Of a stretch of DNA of 50,768 bases, positions 1 to 6,932 are shown piece after piece. Below the pieces are notes generated by a model. The model saw nothing but the letters and a program-made list of their open reading frames with translations, ran no database searches and was not told the origin of the DNA. The stretch's first letter is position 1. Each line of letters opens with the position of its first letter. The DNA is taken from assembly GCF_000698125.1 (NCBI RefSeq), contig NZ_BAXA01000018.1, forward strand, positions 1-50,768, given 5' to 3'. The position numbers and the translations under genes are program-made. This DNA comes from Geomicrobium sp. JCM 19038. GTDB lineage: Bacteria; Bacillota; Bacilli; Bacillales; Marinococcaceae.

Positions 1-120
1 TCTCATATCTAACCCTGTTAGCATCGAGCGTCTGCCTAGAAGCTCGGCGGCTCTCACACGGTCACTGTTCTTTGTTGGCAAGCCAATAACCTCAGCGTAT
101 TCGTTATAAATCAACTGTCT
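1..120 (-). pseudogene. Fragment of phage terminase small subunit (C-terminal part)
   Basis: On the minus strand an open frame from about 120 to the window edge reads EYAEVIGLPTKNSDRVRAAE followed by LLGRRSML. This resembles the end of PBSX-type terminase small subunits, where a conserved 'DRVRAAELLGKR' segment sits near the C-terminus. No start codon or N-terminal helix-turn-helix part is visible. The fragment abuts a large-subunit fragment on the opposite strand near base 120, so the intact gene order of a phage packaging module has been rearranged. The family assignment is by recalled motif similarity; the gene could continue outside the window at its 3' end. Confidence 0.5.
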
Positions 121-396
121 GCAATTGCTTGGATCGAGGAGCTAGCTCAGTTTAAAACAGAAGACGAAGTAACAACCATCACTAACTCACTTTTACGTGG
201 AGAGTTGGGGGAGGGTCTTTTTTATAAGTTTTTTTACTCATACAACCCTCCTAAACGTAAGCAATCATGGGTTAACAAGAAGTACGAGAGCCATATACAG
301 GCTGACAATACCTTTGTACATCATACAACCTACCTTAATAACCAGTTTATTTCACAGCAGTTTATTGAGGAGGCTGAGGCGGCAAGAGAACGTAAT
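121..396 (+). pseudogene. Fragment of phage terminase large subunit (PBSX/XtmB type)
   Basis: The plus frame reads WIEELAQFKTEDEVTTITNS, then LLRGELGEGLFYKFFYSYNP, PKRKQSWVNKKYES and an acidic 'FIEEAEAARERN' stretch. This is characteristic of the region after the ATPase core of PBSX-family terminase large subunits. The Walker A/B region upstream and the nuclease domain downstream are absent. After about base 396 the frame continues to a stop at 478-480 with residues unlike terminase. This is an internal gene fragment, a prophage relic rather than a working gene. Confidence 0.7.
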
Positions 397-405
397 CACC
401 TAACG

Positions 406-437
406 AAAAATCCTAGTTCCACTGAACTAGCGTTTTT
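406..437. terminator. Terminator-like hairpin
   Basis: CTAGTT and AACTAG form a stem around a 6-base loop, extended by flanking A5 and T5 runs, so it could act on either strand. It lies between the terminase relic and the small minus-strand gene and would suit the 3' end of that gene. Confidence 0.45.
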
Positions 438-476
438 CAACAATGGATTACTTCTTGTAGAATCTGCCTGTCGCAT

Positions 477-596
477 CTAACTTTTATTGGCATCTTGCAT
501 ACCGTGTTTTACAGCTATACGAATGATCCAGTATAAGACGTACAAGTTAATTCCCCAAATAACTAGAGGAAATAATAAGTTGCTGACGTTTACCAT
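477..596 (-). CDS. Small single-pass membrane protein, 39 aa
   Basis: A short open frame starts at ATG 596 behind a good ribosome site (GAGGTG, about 6 bases upstream) and encodes 39 residues. Residues 6-28 are strongly hydrophobic (LLFPLVIWGINLYVLYW) and form one membrane segment, followed by a basic and polar tail 'IRIAVKHGMQDANKS'. Small Bacillaceae membrane proteins with a tail of the pattern 'R/K-x-AVKHGxxD' are known and uncharacterised. The start is supported by the ribosome site and the biased composition; expression is inferred. The hairpin at 406-437 may terminate it. Confidence 0.55.
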   Translation of the reverse strand: MVNVSNLLFPLVIWGINLYVLYWIIRIAVKHGMQDANKS

Positions 597-803
597 AAGG
601 GCACCTCATTAAATAAAGAATTATCAATTAATTATAACAGAGCTACATAGGAAATTCATTGCAAAAACAGAGAAGGTACATATGGTTAGTAGAGGTAATC
701 AATGATTAGAATGTAAGTTAAACGTGTTTCACTCTTCAACGATCTTTGTCATTGGTAGTATGATTATTTCCTAATCCATTTCAAAGTTATCATTGACCCA
801 AAT
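597..803. other. Intergenic, no gene seen
   Basis: An AT-rich stretch between the 39-aa gene and the end of the repeat-disrupted gene. No convincing open frame, hairpin or promoter was found beyond the ribosome site of the 39-aa gene at its left edge. Confidence 0.5.
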
Positions 804-1272
804 CTAATTCAATTCAATCTTTTCCCAAGCAAGATCCGAAGATTTAATTGCTTTGATCAAATCATTATCCTTTTGTCTTAGTTCGTAATTTTCTCCCCCT
901 AACGACATGGTATCCTTATTAATATAAAAGATGAACCGACTCTGAGTCTCTTCGAAAAAAACGACGAAACTGTACAGCTCTTCACCTCTTCACCTCTTCA
1001 CCTCTTCTTTGATTAATAGCCGTTAATTCCATTTCAGCAGCAAGGTTGAAAAAGCTATTGATTTCCTCTGATTCTTCAAGTCTTGCGAATTCCTCTGTTG
1101 CATACATTTCTGAAGAGTGATCATAGATAAGTAGTTGGCTGAACTCCCCGTATTCATCTTTCATGTTCGTGATAATGTGATCAAAAGTCGTTTGATTAAT
1201 GAAGTTTATAGTTAATGCTAGTACACCGATTAAGACTGCGATTGTTACGAGCCATAGCCATAGCTTCCACAT
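804..1272 (-). pseudogene. Membrane-anchored hypothetical protein, frame broken at an octamer repeat
   Basis: From ATG 1272 the frame encodes an N-terminal membrane anchor (residues 4-27, LWLWLVTIAVLIGVLALTI) and a charged extracytoplasmic domain. It stops at 982 after 96 residues, inside three perfect 8-bp repeats. The protein continues in another frame from the repeat to TAG at 804-806, through 'ELYSFVVFFEETQSRFIFYI' and 'AIKSSDLAWEKIELN'. Loss of two repeat units (16 bases) joins the two halves into 150 residues without a stop; adding units does not, because each extra copy keeps the TGA. I do not recognise the family. It may be a genuine pseudogene, a length-variable gene, or a repeat miscount in the assembly. 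Confidence 0.55.
975..1006. repeat. 8-bp tandem repeat, 3 perfect copies plus one variant
   Basis: CACCTCTT occurs three times in a row at 983-1006, preceded by the variant CAGCTCTT at 975-982. The unit length is not a multiple of three and the array lies inside the coding region of the gene at 804-1272, so copy number decides the reading frame. Confidence 0.9.
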
Positions 1273-1437
1273 ACAAAGTAAGCTCCTTTTATCAGTATAT
1301 GATGTAGCTTTATTCCACCGTGCATTTTACCTTCACTACCTACGATCTTACAACATTGTAAGGGCAAGTAAGAAGAATCCATTTAATCAAAGATTAAAAA
1401 GATTTACGATTAGGTAAAGATCGATAGGAGGCTAATT

Positions 1438-1797
1438 ATGAGAAAGGCAATGATCGGTGTGAGCATTGGCGCATTCGTAATGATTGCAGCTTTAGTCGGT
1501 TTATATCAATCGTTAACTGATATGACACGGGTCAACATTAACCCATTTATCGAAGAAGAGTATTGGTTTGTACAAGTAGATGCGTCAGGAATACTAGAGG
1601 AAGACGAACGTGGTAGTGTCTATTACGAACTTCCGGCAATACACGAAAACGGTGAAGAGGAGAAAGAAATTGAATTTACCGCTCTAAGTGAATTGCAAGA
1701 AGGGGCTTATCTGCAATTAACCTTAAAAGAAGATCATGTCATCACATACGATGAGGTCGAGGAAGACGATGTACCAACACAATTGATCACGAATTAA
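1438..1797 (+). CDS. YxeA family (DUF1093) exported protein
   Basis: A 119-residue protein with an N-terminal hydrophobic segment (residues 7-24) that is either a signal peptide or an anchor, followed by a small acidic extracytoplasmic domain. The pattern 'INPFIEEEYWFVQVD', then 'YYELPAIHENGEEEKEIEF', 'LQEGAYLQLTLK' and 'YDEVEEDDVP' matches the YxeA family, small secreted Bacillus proteins of OB-like fold and unknown function. ATG 1438 is preceded by AGGAGG at good spacing. The gene is monocistronic and closed by a hairpin directly after the stop codon. Confidence 0.8.
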   Translation: MRKAMIGVSIGAFVMIAALVGLYQSLTDMTRVNINPFIEEEYWFVQVDASGILEEDERGSVYYELPAIHENGEEEKEIEFTALSELQEGAYLQLTLKEDHVITYDEVEEDDVPTQLITN

Positions 1798-1824
1798 GCA
1801 CCCGGTGTGGGTGCTTTTTTATTT
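1797..1824 (+). terminator. Rho-independent terminator after the YxeA-like gene
   Basis: AGCACCC and GGGTGCT form a short GC-rich stem with a GGTGT-type loop and a run of T immediately downstream of the stop codon. Confidence 0.85.
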
Positions 1825-1930
1825 TTAATTGTAGTTGATTCAATTTCATAAGTCCTGACTTTGGGCATTAAAACGAATGTTGTTTTATTTTTATGGAAAG
1901 TCGTTCGTTTTTAAATGACTACAATTTGAT

Positions 1931-2045
1931 TGGAACGAAAGGCGGTGACGCCTGCGGAAAAAGGACCGAGATGAGACCCCACAGGGAACGGAGTGACCGA
2001 GGAGGCTCATCCGGTTCTCCGCGGCAAGCATCCGCCTGTAGTGTA
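1931..2045. repeat. Bacillaceae intergenic repeat element
   Basis: This non-coding, GC-richer block contains GGCGGTGACGCCTGCGG, then GAGATGAGACCCCACAGGG, GAGGAGGCTCATCCGG and CCGCGGCAAGCATCCGCC. I recognise it as a member of a dispersed intergenic family common in alkaliphilic and halotolerant Bacillaceae, often written around 'GAGCTGAGACCCCACAG ... GAGGAGGCTCA'. The ends are partly complementary (GGCGG/CCGCC), so it could fold into a long hairpin. Function is unknown. Only one copy was found in the window. Confidence 0.7.
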
Positions 2046-2116
2046 GATCAATAAGCGACACTGGTTAAAAATGATCGTTTATTTTGTGCTCAAATCAAGT
2101 TATAAAATTCATTCAG

Positions 2117-2782
2117 TTATAACGAATTTATAAGGTTCTCATGATTGTTGTACGGACTGTTAACATCTGTAGACACCTCATACGCAATCATATCTCCAGC
2201 TGGATAGGGCTCTAAGTAGCTCAGCAGTTCTTCCGAATCGATCATTGTAGGATCTAACCACCGTTCATAGTCAGCCGGTGTGAGGATGACGGGCATACGG
2301 TCGTGGATGTCTCTCATTAATTCATTGGCTTCGGTCGTGATGATGGTACAACTGTTTATCGCTTCGTCACCATCGCTCCATGTTTCCCACAACCCTGCAA
2401 ATGCTAACGGATCACCGTTTTTCAGTTGGATGTGATAGGGCTGCTTTTTACCATTAACGTTTTTCCATTCGTAAAACCCTGAAGCAGGTATAATGCAACG
2501 GCGTTTCTTAAATGCCGTACGAAAGCTGTTTTTTTCATGAACCGTTTCTCCGCGAGCATTGATCATTTTGTATCCGATTTTAGGATCTTTAGACCACGAT
2601 GGAATGAACCCCCAGCGTAAGGTTCCTAATCGGTTTTGTTGTCCATCATTACGTACCGTAACGACTTGTTGAGTCGGCGCAACATTGTAACTTTCCTGAT
2701 ACTCATCGAGTGCTGTGATCGTTATATTAAAATGCTTTTGGAGCGACTGAAGTTGCTCAAAGAACGTAAATCGTCCGCACAT
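2117..2782 (-). CDS. SRAP/YedK-family SOS response-associated peptidase
   Basis: A 221-residue SRAP (HMCES/YedK) protein, which in this family forms a thiazolidine crosslink to abasic sites in single-stranded DNA and shields them. Visible family features are MCGRF at the N-terminus (catalytic Cys2), 'NARGETVHEKNSFR' at 75-89, 'RCIIPASGFYEWK' at 95-107 (active-site Glu in FYEW) and 'DIHDRMPVIL' with the catalytic His at 158-167. Length is normal. ATG 2782 follows an AGGGGGG ribosome site. It is divergent from the LexA-like gene across a promoter region with two LexA-type boxes, so SOS induction is likely. Confidence 0.93.
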   Translation of the reverse strand: MCGRFTFFEQLQSLQKHFNITITALDEYQESYNVAPTQQVVTVRNDGQQNRLGTLRWGFIPSWSKDPKIGYKMINARGETVHEKNSFRTAFKKRRCIIPASGFYEWKNVNGKKQPYHIQLKNGDPLAFAGLWETWSDGDEAINSCTIITTEANELMRDIHDRMPVILTPADYERWLDPTMIDSEELLSYLEPYPAGDMIAYEVSTDVNSPYNNHENLINSL

Positions 2783-2836
2783 GAGATCGCCCCCCTTTCT
2801 TCGTTTTCACCACTTTTGGTTACTAGTAAGCTTGCG

Positions 2837-2873
2837 ATTATAAATGGGAAAATATACACGAACAAAAGTTCGT
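2837..2873 (-). promoter_or_regulatory. SRAP gene promoter with a LexA box
   Basis: On the minus strand TTGTTC (2865-2860) and TATAAT (2842-2837) are separated by 17 bases, a good SigA promoter. The perfect inverted repeat ACGAACAAAAGTTCGT at 2858-2873 overlaps the -35 element and fits the Gram-positive LexA operator CGAACNNNNGTTCG. Repression by LexA is inferred from the site and its position. Confidence 0.8.
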
Positions 2874-2881
2874 GATAAGTC

Positions 2882-2910
2882 TTGAATTAGAATATATGTT
2901 CGTATATGAT
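2882..2910 (+). promoter_or_regulatory. Promoter of the LexA-like gene with a second LexA-type box
   Basis: TTGAAT (2882-2887) and TATGAT (2905-2910) are 17 bases apart. Between them GAATATATGTTCG (2890-2902) is a degenerate LexA box with the left half altered from GAAC to GAAT. Together with the box at 2858-2873 it suggests joint SOS control of both divergent transcripts. Confidence 0.65.
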
Positions 2911-2934
2911 TAAGGAAATGAACGGAGTGATGAG

Positions 2935-3153
2935 ATGACGAAACGACAAAAGGAAGCGTTACAAGTTGCGATTGCTTTTATTGATGAGAACGGGTTTTCT
3001 CCTACATTCCGTGAATTAAAAGAACGGTTAGGATTGAAATCTCAATCGGCCGTCCATACGCTATTCATTCGTTTGAAAGAACAAGGTTATGTCACGTGGG
3101 AGTATGATCGACCAAGAACGCTTAAGATCTTAGTGAAGGGGGTTGCTTCATGA
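2935..3153 (+). CDS. LexA-like stand-alone DNA-binding domain, 72 aa
   Basis: The protein matches only the N-terminal winged helix of LexA: 'KRQKEALQVAIAFIDENGFSPTFRELKERLGLKSQSAVH', then 'LKEQGYVTWEYDRPRTLKIL' resembling LexA's 'L..KG.I.R....RAI.I'. The linker, the Ala-Gly cleavage site and the Ser/Lys protease domain of full LexA (about 205 aa) are missing, and the stop codon is clean. It therefore cannot self-cleave by the LexA route. It lies under LexA boxes and shares a 4-base overlap with the next gene. It may compete with LexA, tune SOS genes, or regulate its own unit. The domain call is firm; the role is inference. Confidence 0.85.
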   Translation: MTKRQKEALQVAIAFIDENGFSPTFRELKERLGLKSQSAVHTLFIRLKEQGYVTWEYDRPRTLKILVKGVAS

Positions 3154-3377
3154 GCAAGTATGTCCTTCAACATTCAAGGTCTACGAGTATGCCTATACAA
3201 ATCATCTATGAGGCAAAAGATGGATCCCTCAGTCAAAGACTTGTTACTGTGCGGCGAATGAATGAAGAGAACGTGTTCGTTTGGTGCCATAATAAGAAAG
3301 CTGTTAGAAGTCTCAGAGTAGAGAATATACTATCGGTGCAAAAAAGAAGACAAAGAATGATGCATGCGTACGCTTAA
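3150..3377 (+). CDS. WYL-like mini-protein, 75 aa
   Basis: The ATG overlaps the stop of the LexA-like gene (ATGA), indicating translational coupling. The body 'IQIIYEAKDGSLSQRLVTVR ... ENVFVWCHNKKAVRSLRVENILSVQ' follows the beta-rich pattern of a minimal WYL/Sm-like domain: I-x-I-x-Y at the start, a central strand ending in a short polar turn, and a final 'R-x-L/F-R-x-x-x-I'. WYL domains bind nucleic acids or nucleotides as sensor modules in bacterial regulators. Small single-domain versions exist in Bacillaceae. A joint job with the preceding DNA-binding domain, like a split WYL regulator, is a hypothesis. Confidence 0.6.
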   Translation: MSKYVLQHSRSTSMPIQIIYEAKDGSLSQRLVTVRRMNEENVFVWCHNKKAVRSLRVENILSVQKRRQRMMHAYA

Positions 3378-3524
3378 GAACGACGATAATCATCAAAAAA
3401 TCATCCATAACGACGCATTATTGATTATGGTTGTAGCTCTTTGTTAGCGAAATGATTAATCCTCCTTCATAACTGTTATATTCATAAATTTGAATGATAA
3501 AATATAACTATAGGAGTGGTAATC

Positions 3525-3905
3525 TTGGAAAATGATAAAATACAACTAGATATGTTAAAAAGCTTACTTACGAGCTCTTTTAAATTCGCAGAACTATCGT
3601 TAGAATCATTAACTTATGGTAAGCATGTAAGTGATTGTGACTACATTCTTTCTGCCCAATTTTTGAGTATATCGCAAAATGAGATTTCCAAAACGAAGAT
3701 CTATTATGCAAACAATATACAAATGGAGCATCATCATATTGAATTGTATTTTTCGGTACATAATCATTTTGTGCAAGATCTGACGGACGTGATCAAAAGT
3801 TTAGATCCAGACGTCACGTATGCAGAAAAAAGTCTTGAGAATCTGAGAGATCAAAAAGATCAAGTAACGGCATTTATCGATTATTATCATAAAGTGATTA
3901 AGTAA
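3525..3905 (+). CDS. Hypothetical protein, 126 aa
   Basis: Start chosen at TTG 3525, 8 bases after AGGAG (3512-3516); a GTG at 3516 overlaps that ribosome site and is unlikely. The protein is soluble and charged, with no signal peptide or membrane segment. Predicted helical stretches lie at the beginning ('KIQLDMLKSLLTSSFKFAEL') and end ('DQKDQVTAFIDYYHKVIK'), with an alternating hydrophobic centre. I do not recognise the family. It is monocistronic, followed by its own terminator. The composition is AT-richer than the metabolic operons to the right, in keeping with accessory origin. Confidence 0.65.
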   Translation: MENDKIQLDMLKSLLTSSFKFAELSLESLTYGKHVSDCDYILSAQFLSISQNEISKTKIYYANNIQMEHHHIELYFSVHNHFVQDLTDVIKSLDPDVTYAEKSLENLRDQKDQVTAFIDYYHKVIK

Positions 3906-3907
3906 TT

Positions 3908-3936
3908 GAAGCACCTTCGTGGTGCTTTTTTTATTT
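3908..3936 (+). terminator. Rho-independent terminator
   Basis: AAGCACC/GGTGCTT stem with a TTCGT-type loop and a T-rich tail, directly after the stop of the 126-aa gene. Confidence 0.85.
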
Positions 3937-4061
3937 TGGCTTGATCCAAATCAATCTAGACAAGAGTGACAAGCAATGAAGAGTTTTCATATACTAACAC
4001 GAGCATTCTCTGATCTGGCGGAATCAGTGGTTTATGTTACTAAACAAAAGGAGTTATGAAA

Positions 4062-4853
4062 ATGATCAAACCGACGATTTTAAGGTGGGGGAATTTAACT
4101 CCTATTCGTAAAGTTAGACGTATTATCATTCATCATCCTGCCGCCGTGAGATACTCATATCTGCAAATCCACAACCAACATCGCAACCAAGGATGGTCAG
4201 GGGCTGGATACAATTATTATCTGCAAAAAAACCATGAATTCTATGAGTTGCGAGGATTAAATGTAGGTGCCCATGCGGCCAACCACAACAGTGATTCCCT
4301 AGGCGTTTGTGTTGAAGGGAATTATGATCGTGAACAAATGGATGAGACATTGTTTTTGCGATTTGTACAAGAAGTTAAAAAGTTAATGAATCAGCACGGG
4401 TTAACAGCAAACGATGTGTATCGTCACAGTGATGTAGGGCAGACGAGTTGCCCTGGACGAAACTTTCCGTGGGCACGATTTAAGCAGCTCATTGCTCGAA
4501 GAGAAGAAGTGAAATCAATTGTGCATGAACCAAATCAAAAAGAGGTGATGTATGTGAAAGCGGAAGATTTCCAGTGGTCATCAGGAAAAGAACAATTTGA
4601 AGCGGTGATCAATCAACACGGTAACAAAAATGAACTAGAGGCGTATAAAGCAGGTAAGCTAACGGTTAGTGACGCACTAGGTGTATTGTCAAAAGGCATT
4701 CTAGCAGAACCTTCTCAAACGGTGCCTAGCACGCACAAAGACACTTGGGAGGATTTGACGAAGAGAGGTATATTTAACGGCAAGAATCCGAATCATCCGA
4801 TTACACGGGCACAACAAGCAACAGTGATTAAGCGGATTGAGGAGGGAAATTAA
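4062..4853 (+). CDS. N-acetylmuramoyl-L-alanine amidase (Amidase_2/PGRP fold) with C-terminal domain
   Basis: A zinc amidase that cleaves the bond between N-acetylmuramic acid and L-alanine. Zinc-ligand candidates are His in 'RIIIHHPAA' (near residue 24), His in 'YRHSDVGQTSCPG' and the Cys of that motif, as in T7 lysozyme-type amidases. Residues 1-145 form the amidase; 160-263 hold an extra region ending in 'TWEDLTKRGIFNGKNPNHPI-TRAQQATVIKR', similar to an SLH-type repeat. No signal peptide is visible, as in phage endolysins. ATG 4062 is preferred because it sits 8 bases after AGGAG; ATG 4056 is too close. A prophage lysin origin is plausible given the terminase relics 4 kb away, but no holin is seen. 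Confidence 0.85.
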   Translation: MIKPTILRWGNLTPIRKVRRIIIHHPAAVRYSYLQIHNQHRNQGWSGAGYNYYLQKNHEFYELRGLNVGAHAANHNSDSLGVCVEGNYDREQMDETLFLRFVQEVKKLMNQHGLTANDVYRHSDVGQTSCPGRNFPWARFKQLIARREEVKSIVHEPNQKEVMYVKAEDFQWSSGKEQFEAVINQHGNKNELEAYKAGKLTVSDALGVLSKGILAEPSQTVPSTHKDTWEDLTKRGIFNGKNPNHPITRAQQATVIKRIEEGN

Positions 4854-4856
4854 ATA

Positions 4857-4911
4857 CGTTAACAGAAGAAAAACCTATGGTATTGTACGTAGGTTTTTCT
4901 TCTGTTAACGA
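4857..4911. terminator. Long bidirectional terminator
   Basis: A near-perfect inverted repeat of about 22 bases per arm (CGTTAACAGAAGAAAAACCT against its complement) around an 8-base loop. The arms contain T-rich tracts on both strands, so it can end the amidase gene on plus and the GerAB gene on minus; the right arm overlaps the last codons of the latter. Confidence 0.9.
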
Positions 4912-6017
4912 TGATTCGTGACGCCGTATTCAATGCTTTTATTCTTTAGTTTCATGTGCAATAAAAGAATGAAAAACAGAGCGAACGATACGATTGAAAT
5001 ATAAATGGACCATGAACGATAAAATTCAATTTCTTCAATCGTATTCGAGGTGTAGTATGCTGCGACAACAACGATGATTGCTCCTGTAATGATTTGTAGC
5101 GTTTTTGATGGCTTAACGTTGATGGAGCGCAACACGTCTGAAATCACGTGTTTGTAAACACATAAGGAGAAGAACATCGTGAAATACCAGATCACAAAAA
5201 GCGAAGACTTTAACGCAAATGCATCGCTTAACATTCCTGAATTCTGCATCGTACGAAATGCCGGGAAAACTTCCATGCTTGTTAATTTCGGCCCAAGAGC
5301 ATTAATGGTAAAGAAATTAAGGAGTGCCAGAATAATCACGGAAAGCAAGTAACCGATTTTAATCCCTTTAATTGTCCCTTTGAAGTTCGAAGCATGGCGA
5401 GGATAAAGGTAAAATAGGATTAAAATGTTGTCGATCACGCTTTTTATTAAATAAAAGCCTACTGACTTTACGTAGTGCTCGTATGGATACTGGAACATCG
5501 GCAAAAACTTATCAAATTCTATGTCTCGTACAAAGGCAAGTAAGGTTAAAACAATTAAGAGTAAAACGAAAGGACCTACGAGTGTCGACGTAGTCACAAT
5601 TGTAGTGAAGCCTGAGATTGTCGCGTACACAATAATGATCATCAATAGGATCAGGACTACGATATGCGGTGTGCCATCGAGTAGCGTGTTATTAATAAAT
5701 AGCCCAAAAAAGTTTAAGTGAGAAACGAGTAACGATACAGGTTGGCAGAGAAATAATAAGGCTAAGATCATGCCAGCCTTAGAACCAAATGAGCTTTTTA
5801 GACTTGTGATTAAATCATAGTCCGGTAACGTCTTGAATAAATATGATACGACTACAATTAACAAATAGCCTATGAAGCAACCGACTAGTGGGATCCACCA
5901 AATCTCATGACCAACATCAGGGGCAATGTTGTAAGGCAAACTCAATAAGGTAGAATTGCTAAAAATGAACAAAGAGATAAAGAGAGCGTTTGTATTTAAA
6001 GAGACAGGAGTGTTCAT
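4905..6017 (-). CDS. GerAB/ArcD/ProY-family spore germination permease
   Basis: A 370-residue integral membrane protein with about ten hydrophobic segments spread over residues 10-355 and a short polar tail. Length, topology and N-terminal features match the B subunit of Ger receptors (GerAB, YndE), members of the APC transporter superfamily that sense small germinants in the inner spore membrane. The A and C subunits that usually flank it are absent, so it is an orphan B subunit. There is no strong ribosome site before ATG 6017. It implies a spore-forming host. An amino acid transport role is the alternative. Confidence 0.8.
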   Translation of the reverse strand: MNTPVSLNTNALFISLFIFSNSTLLSLPYNIAPDVGHEIWWIPLVGCFIGYLLIVVVSYLFKTLPDYDLITSLKSSFGSKAGMILALLFLCQPVSLLVSHLNFFGLFINNTLLDGTPHIVVLILLMIIIVYATISGFTTIVTTSTLVGPFVLLLIVLTLLAFVRDIEFDKFLPMFQYPYEHYVKSVGFYLIKSVIDNILILFYLYPRHASNFKGTIKGIKIGYLLSVIILALLNFFTINALGPKLTSMEVFPAFRTMQNSGMLSDAFALKSSLFVIWYFTMFFSLCVYKHVISDVLRSINVKPSKTLQIITGAIIVVVAAYYTSNTIEEIEFYRSWSIYISIVSFALFFILLLHMKLKNKSIEYGVTNHR

Positions 6018-6099
6018 AGCACTATCTTGATCATTTTACGTGGGATTATTCAGGAATGGCTTCTGTGGTTAAACATTTCCCATTATCAGCTACTGTACA

Positions 6100-6708
6100 T
6101 TATTCATGATCTTCATTCGTAGGTAGTACGAATGTGAGTGATGAAAGAGTAATTAATGAAAGAAAGAAAGCGAAAGGTATTCCAAGAGATGCAAAGACAA
6201 TCAGAATTGTATCGGTTGCGAAATAGGAGCCTAATGCTACAGACAACCCATAACTTGCAGGACCGAGTAAAGCGAGTAGAATAATGATTCTTTTGTACAC
6301 TCGATGTAAGGTCGGGTGTTTTTTCGGGTCTCGAATGGCATCATTTACACGTTTGCGATGTGTAATACCAAAAGTGACATGGCAAATAAACAGGCTTAAT
6401 AATAATAATCCAAGCCAGATATTTTCATTAAATACTCTCCATGATGCAATGAGAATAATGACGGTTGAGATGTTAATTACAATAGTCCCGTACAGAAGGC
6501 GTAGCGGTTCCTGTTCATATTGCTTCAATAATATAAATACTACCGAATAGATGAATAACAAAGTGATAATGCTCGCAAATCCCCATGCAAATGCTTGGCT
6601 CCAGACCGGTGAGGCTGCTGCGGCGAGTGAAGCAACGCTAGGGAGAATTAACAGTCCAAGATAGCCCCACCGCATCGGTTTAACCTTTTGCTTTTCAACT
6701 TCTGCCAT
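6100..6708 (-). CDS. Integral membrane protein of unknown function, 202 aa
   Basis: Five or six hydrophobic segments (approximately residues 14-34, 38-61, 72-92, 96-113, 140-162 and 170-195) with a charged cytoplasmic loop 'THRKRVNDAIRDPKKHPTLH' at 115-134 and a conserved-looking acidic tail. ATG 6708 has a strong AGGAGA ribosome site. No family is recognised. It lies between GerAB and a DUF418 gene, all on the same strand, but the gaps of about 80 and 200 bases and the terminator at 6896-6926 argue against one operon with DUF418. Confidence 0.7.
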   Translation of the reverse strand: MAEVEKQKVKPMRWGYLGLLILPSVASLAAAASPVWSQAFAWGFASIITLLFIYSVVFILLKQYEQEPLRLLYGTIVINISTVIILIASWRVFNENIWLGLLLLSLFICHVTFGITHRKRVNDAIRDPKKHPTLHRVYKRIIILLALLGPASYGLSVALGSYFATDTILIVFASLGIPFAFFLSLITLSSLTFVLPTNEDHE

Positions 6709-6895
6709 AATTCCTCAGTCTCCTTTAGGAATTAATTGATTGTCTCTATAATTAGACTTAGTAACGGTGTACGTAATGATAATACAGAAAGTTTCAACAT
6801 TTAAAGTGCTTCTTTTATTTTTATCATAATGTCGCGATTATGCTAGCAGCATGAGATTAAAGCTCTGACGAATCAAATCTAGGAACAAAAATTAA
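6709..6895. other. Short intergenic region
   Basis: Holds the ribosome site and presumed promoter of the 202-aa membrane protein. No further gene or structured element was found. Confidence 0.4.
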
Positions 6896-6926
6896 AACCC
6901 TACCATAGCAATTCTATGGTAGGGTT
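6896..6926 (-). terminator. Rho-independent terminator of the DUF418 gene
   Basis: Perfect 13-bp stem (AACCCTACCATAG and complement) with a 5-base loop; on the minus strand it is followed by TTTAATTTTTG. Confidence 0.9.
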
Positions 6927-6932
6927 ACTCAC

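Noticed and set aside
205-480. Frame 205-480 as a complete 91-residue gene
   Set aside because: The terminase-like reading continues upstream of the ATG without a break and the last 28 residues do not fit terminase, so it is a fragment of a longer gene and not a gene of its own.
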